From Lachnoclostridium sp. UBA1241 (GTDB taxonomy: Bacteria; Bacillota; Clostridia; Lachnospirales; Lachnospiraceae): a stretch of DNA of 8,687 bases. The DNA lies in assembly GCA_002308955.1 (NCBI GenBank), contig DBWJ01000051.1, forward strand, positions 20,101-28,787. The letters are read 5' to 3'. Made by a program: the position numbers and the translations under genes. Shown piece after piece: positions 7,371-8,687 of this stretch (position 1 is the first letter of the stretch; the number at the start of each line of letters is the position of its first letter). The notes beneath the pieces are model-generated. The model was given only the letters and a program-made list of their open reading frames with translations, ran no database searches and was not told the DNA's origin.

Positions 7371-8588
7371 CTACCATTCAAATGCGTCGATGGAAGGGTC
7401 CTGCATCGCCCCGTACCAAGCGGGCTTCCGCTCGAACTGGCTGCCTGCGCTCTTATAAAGCACGGGCTTCTGGGAACTTCTCCACGAATCGGTATCCGAA
7501 AGGCCCCATATGGTCACGGAATCGATATCGATTTCGCCGTTCAGCTTCGCCTGTTCCATATACTGGAATACAAGCTTATATTTCATGCTCTGCATCTTGT
7601 CCGCATAACCGCTGTCGGTTACGGTGATGTCGAGCTCGGTAATCTCCACCTTATAGCCTGCGTCCGAAAACTTCTTGGCAACCTTGTAAACATGATTCTG
7701 AATATTGTCGCCGGTCGACAGATGGCACTGCATGCCGATTCCGTCGATATTGCCGGCTTCCTTAATCGGCGCGAGCGCCTTCAGAATCCAGTCGGTCTTC
7801 TCATAACAGTTATAATCGTTATAATAAAGGTCGGCCGTTCCGTCGGAATACTTACGGGCATACTCAAACGCATACTGGATGAAATCCGGACCGATTGTCT
7901 CATACCAGAGATTCTTTCCTTTCCGGATGTAGTTCTCGTCTCCGGTCTGCGGGTCGACCGCTTCATTTACAACGTCCCACGCGTAGATAACGCCGGGATA
8001 ATTGGTCTGGCAGTATTCCATTACCTGACGGATATAGCTTTCAAGGCGCGCAAGCATGACCTCCCTTGAGCAAAGCGGGCTTCCGGCCTTATAGTCTTCC
8101 GTAAAGAACCATGCGGGCGTCTGCGAATACCAGCAAAGCGTATGGCCGCGCACGCCGTAGCCGTTATTCATGGCAAATGTGAGGCCGTTCTGAATGCCGA
8201 TGAACTTCAACACCGGTTCGGTATTTGTATCCGGATAACCTGCTAACGTCGCCGCCTGATCAAGAAGGTTCTCCGCTTTCATCTCGTTTCCGAACGTAAA
8301 GCTGTTGAACTCATTCTTTACGATTTCCATGGCCTTCACATTGCGGATGGTCTGCGAAGACAACGCGACACCGATTTTGAACACGCCGTCATAACGGTCC
8401 TTCAGAAACTTATCGTCCCACTCGCTCTTCGGGTCCGGCGTAGGCGTCGGCTCCTCGGTGGGCGTAGGCGTGATTTCTTCGGTCGGCACCGGAGTCGGCG
8501 TAGGGTCGGCGCCCTTCTTCGTACATCCGGAAAATGCCATGGCTACAACCAAAAGAACTGCGATCCATGCAGACGGTTTCCGTTTCAT
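7371..8588 (-). CDS. Lipoprotein endo-1,4-beta-xylanase, GH10 family
   Basis: The 405-residue precursor has a basic N-terminus, a hydrophobic segment (8-19) and a lipobox FSGC (19-22). Signal peptidase II should cut before C22, anchoring the enzyme to the outer face of the membrane. A Pro/Thr/Glu linker (about 29-53) leads to one GH10 barrel (about 56-405). GH10 enzymes cleave internal beta-1,4 links of xylan with retention. Visible motifs are NEMK (101-104), RGHT (147-150), WDVVNEAV with acid/base E209, YNDYN (256-260), MQCHL (286-290), ITELD with nucleophile E318, and WGLSDTDSWR (361-370). Two usually conserved positions differ: Gly100 before NEMK and Tyr154 in CWYSQ, where His is typical. 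No carbohydrate-binding module is present. AAGGAG lies just before the ATG at 8588. The promoter is unclear because a terminator lies about 30 nt upstream. Confidence 0.96.
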   Translation of the reverse strand: MKRKPSAWIAVLLVVAMAFSGCTKKGADPTPTPVPTEEITPTPTEEPTPTPDPKSEWDDKFLKDRYDGVFKIGVALSSQTIRNVKAMEIVKNEFNSFTFGNEMKAENLLDQAATLAGYPDTNTEPVLKFIGIQNGLTFAMNNGYGVRGHTLCWYSQTPAWFFTEDYKAGSPLCSREVMLARLESYIRQVMEYCQTNYPGVIYAWDVVNEAVDPQTGDENYIRKGKNLWYETIGPDFIQYAFEYARKYSDGTADLYYNDYNCYEKTDWILKALAPIKEAGNIDGIGMQCHLSTGDNIQNHVYKVAKKFSDAGYKVEITELDITVTDSGYADKMQSMKYKLVFQYMEQAKLNGEIDIDSVTIWGLSDTDSWRSSQKPVLYKSAGSQFERKPAWYGAMQDPSIDAFEW

Positions 8589-8619
8589 AAAGACTCCTTT
8601 GCATATTGGGGTTTTACAG

Positions 8620-8647
8620 AAAAAACCGGATTCGCAAGAATCCGGTT
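8620..8647 (-). terminator. Intrinsic terminator of the upstream tRNA gene
   Basis: On the minus strand a perfect 10-bp stem (arms 8647-8638 and 8633-8624) closes a TTGC loop. It runs into six T residues (8625-8620), two of which pair within the stem. It lies 8 nt after the tRNA 3' end and 31 nt before the xylanase start, so it should end transcripts from the tRNA gene. Confidence 0.9.
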
Positions 8648-8655
8648 CCCGTTAG

Positions 8656-8687
8656 CAGCTTGTGGGGGAATCGAACCCCCGTTTCCG
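8656..8687 (-). tRNA. tRNA 3' part (T arm and acceptor strand), identity unknown
   Basis: On the minus strand GGGGG-TTCGATT-CCCCC (8680-8664) forms a 5-bp T stem with the canonical 7-nt T loop. It is followed by a 7-nt acceptor strand ACAAGCT (8663-8657) and a G in the discriminator position (8656). The next bases are CTA, so the CCA end is not encoded. The anticodon and D arms lie beyond base 8687, so the amino acid cannot be named. The terminator 8 nt downstream supports a real RNA gene. A tRNA-like end of another RNA is possible but less likely. Confidence 0.65.

Noticed and set aside
6486..8069. 527-codon open frame on the plus strand, antisense to alaS and the xylanase
   Set aside because: It lies opposite two clearly recognised genes and spans their junction, and its translation has no recognisable motif. 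Codon bias of the real genes, which avoids antisense stops, explains it.
8430..8510. Repeated GGCGTAGG/GGTCGG-like units, considered as a microsatellite or small repeat array
   Set aside because: They encode the Pro-Thr linker of the xylanase in frame and are irregular. No CRISPR-like repeat and spacer spacing is present.
8410..8604. 64-codon minus-strand frame over the xylanase start
   Set aside because: It is an alternate frame of the signal peptide and Pro/Thr linker region; the correct frame gives a lipobox and the GH10 domain.

Overview
This window is ordinary bacterial chromosome. Every gene is on the minus strand, so the biological order runs from base 8687 down to base 1. The gene set suggests a Firmicute of the class Clostridia, probably a fibre-degrading gut or rumen Lachnospiraceae-like organism. 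It has strong GGAGG ribosome binding sites, the phoH-ybeY pair next to rpsU, a MurJ/SpoVB-type flippase, and a lipoprotein GH10 xylanase with a Pro/Thr linker. This placement is inference; no rRNA or other taxonomic marker was searched.

Region 1 (8687-8589) holds the 3' end of a tRNA gene, then a perfect 10-bp intrinsic terminator. Region 2 (8588-4665) holds a surface-anchored endo-xylanase and, 30 nt after it, alaS (alanyl-tRNA synthetase). There is no terminator between them and no T-box leader before alaS. Region 3 (4664-4305) is a compact monocistronic unit for rpsU (ribosomal protein bS21), with a near-consensus promoter, a short leader rich in Shine-Dalgarno-like sequence, and a strong intrinsic terminator. 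Region 4 (4304-1) is a tightly packed operon: phoH, ybeY, a 555-residue MurJ/SpoVB-type flippase, and a BaiN/HI0933-family flavoprotein that runs off the window. Its genes overlap or lie 2 to 16 nt apart, which suggests co-transcription and, for ybeY and the flippase, translational coupling.

Most of the window is translation and ribosome upkeep: AlaRS charging, bS21 in the 30S subunit, YbeY in rRNA maturation and quality control, and PhoH as its usual ATPase/RNA-metabolism partner. Cell-envelope synthesis (flippase) and extracellular xylan breakdown share the neighbourhood. I found no CRISPR array, insertion sequence, phage gene, toxin-antitoxin pair or defence system, and no convincing novel system. 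The points most worth checking are the xylanase wedged between a tRNA terminator and alaS with almost no room for a promoter, two active-site-region substitutions in that xylanase, the corrected phoH start, and the rpsU leader. No stretch longer than 300 bases lacks a gene.
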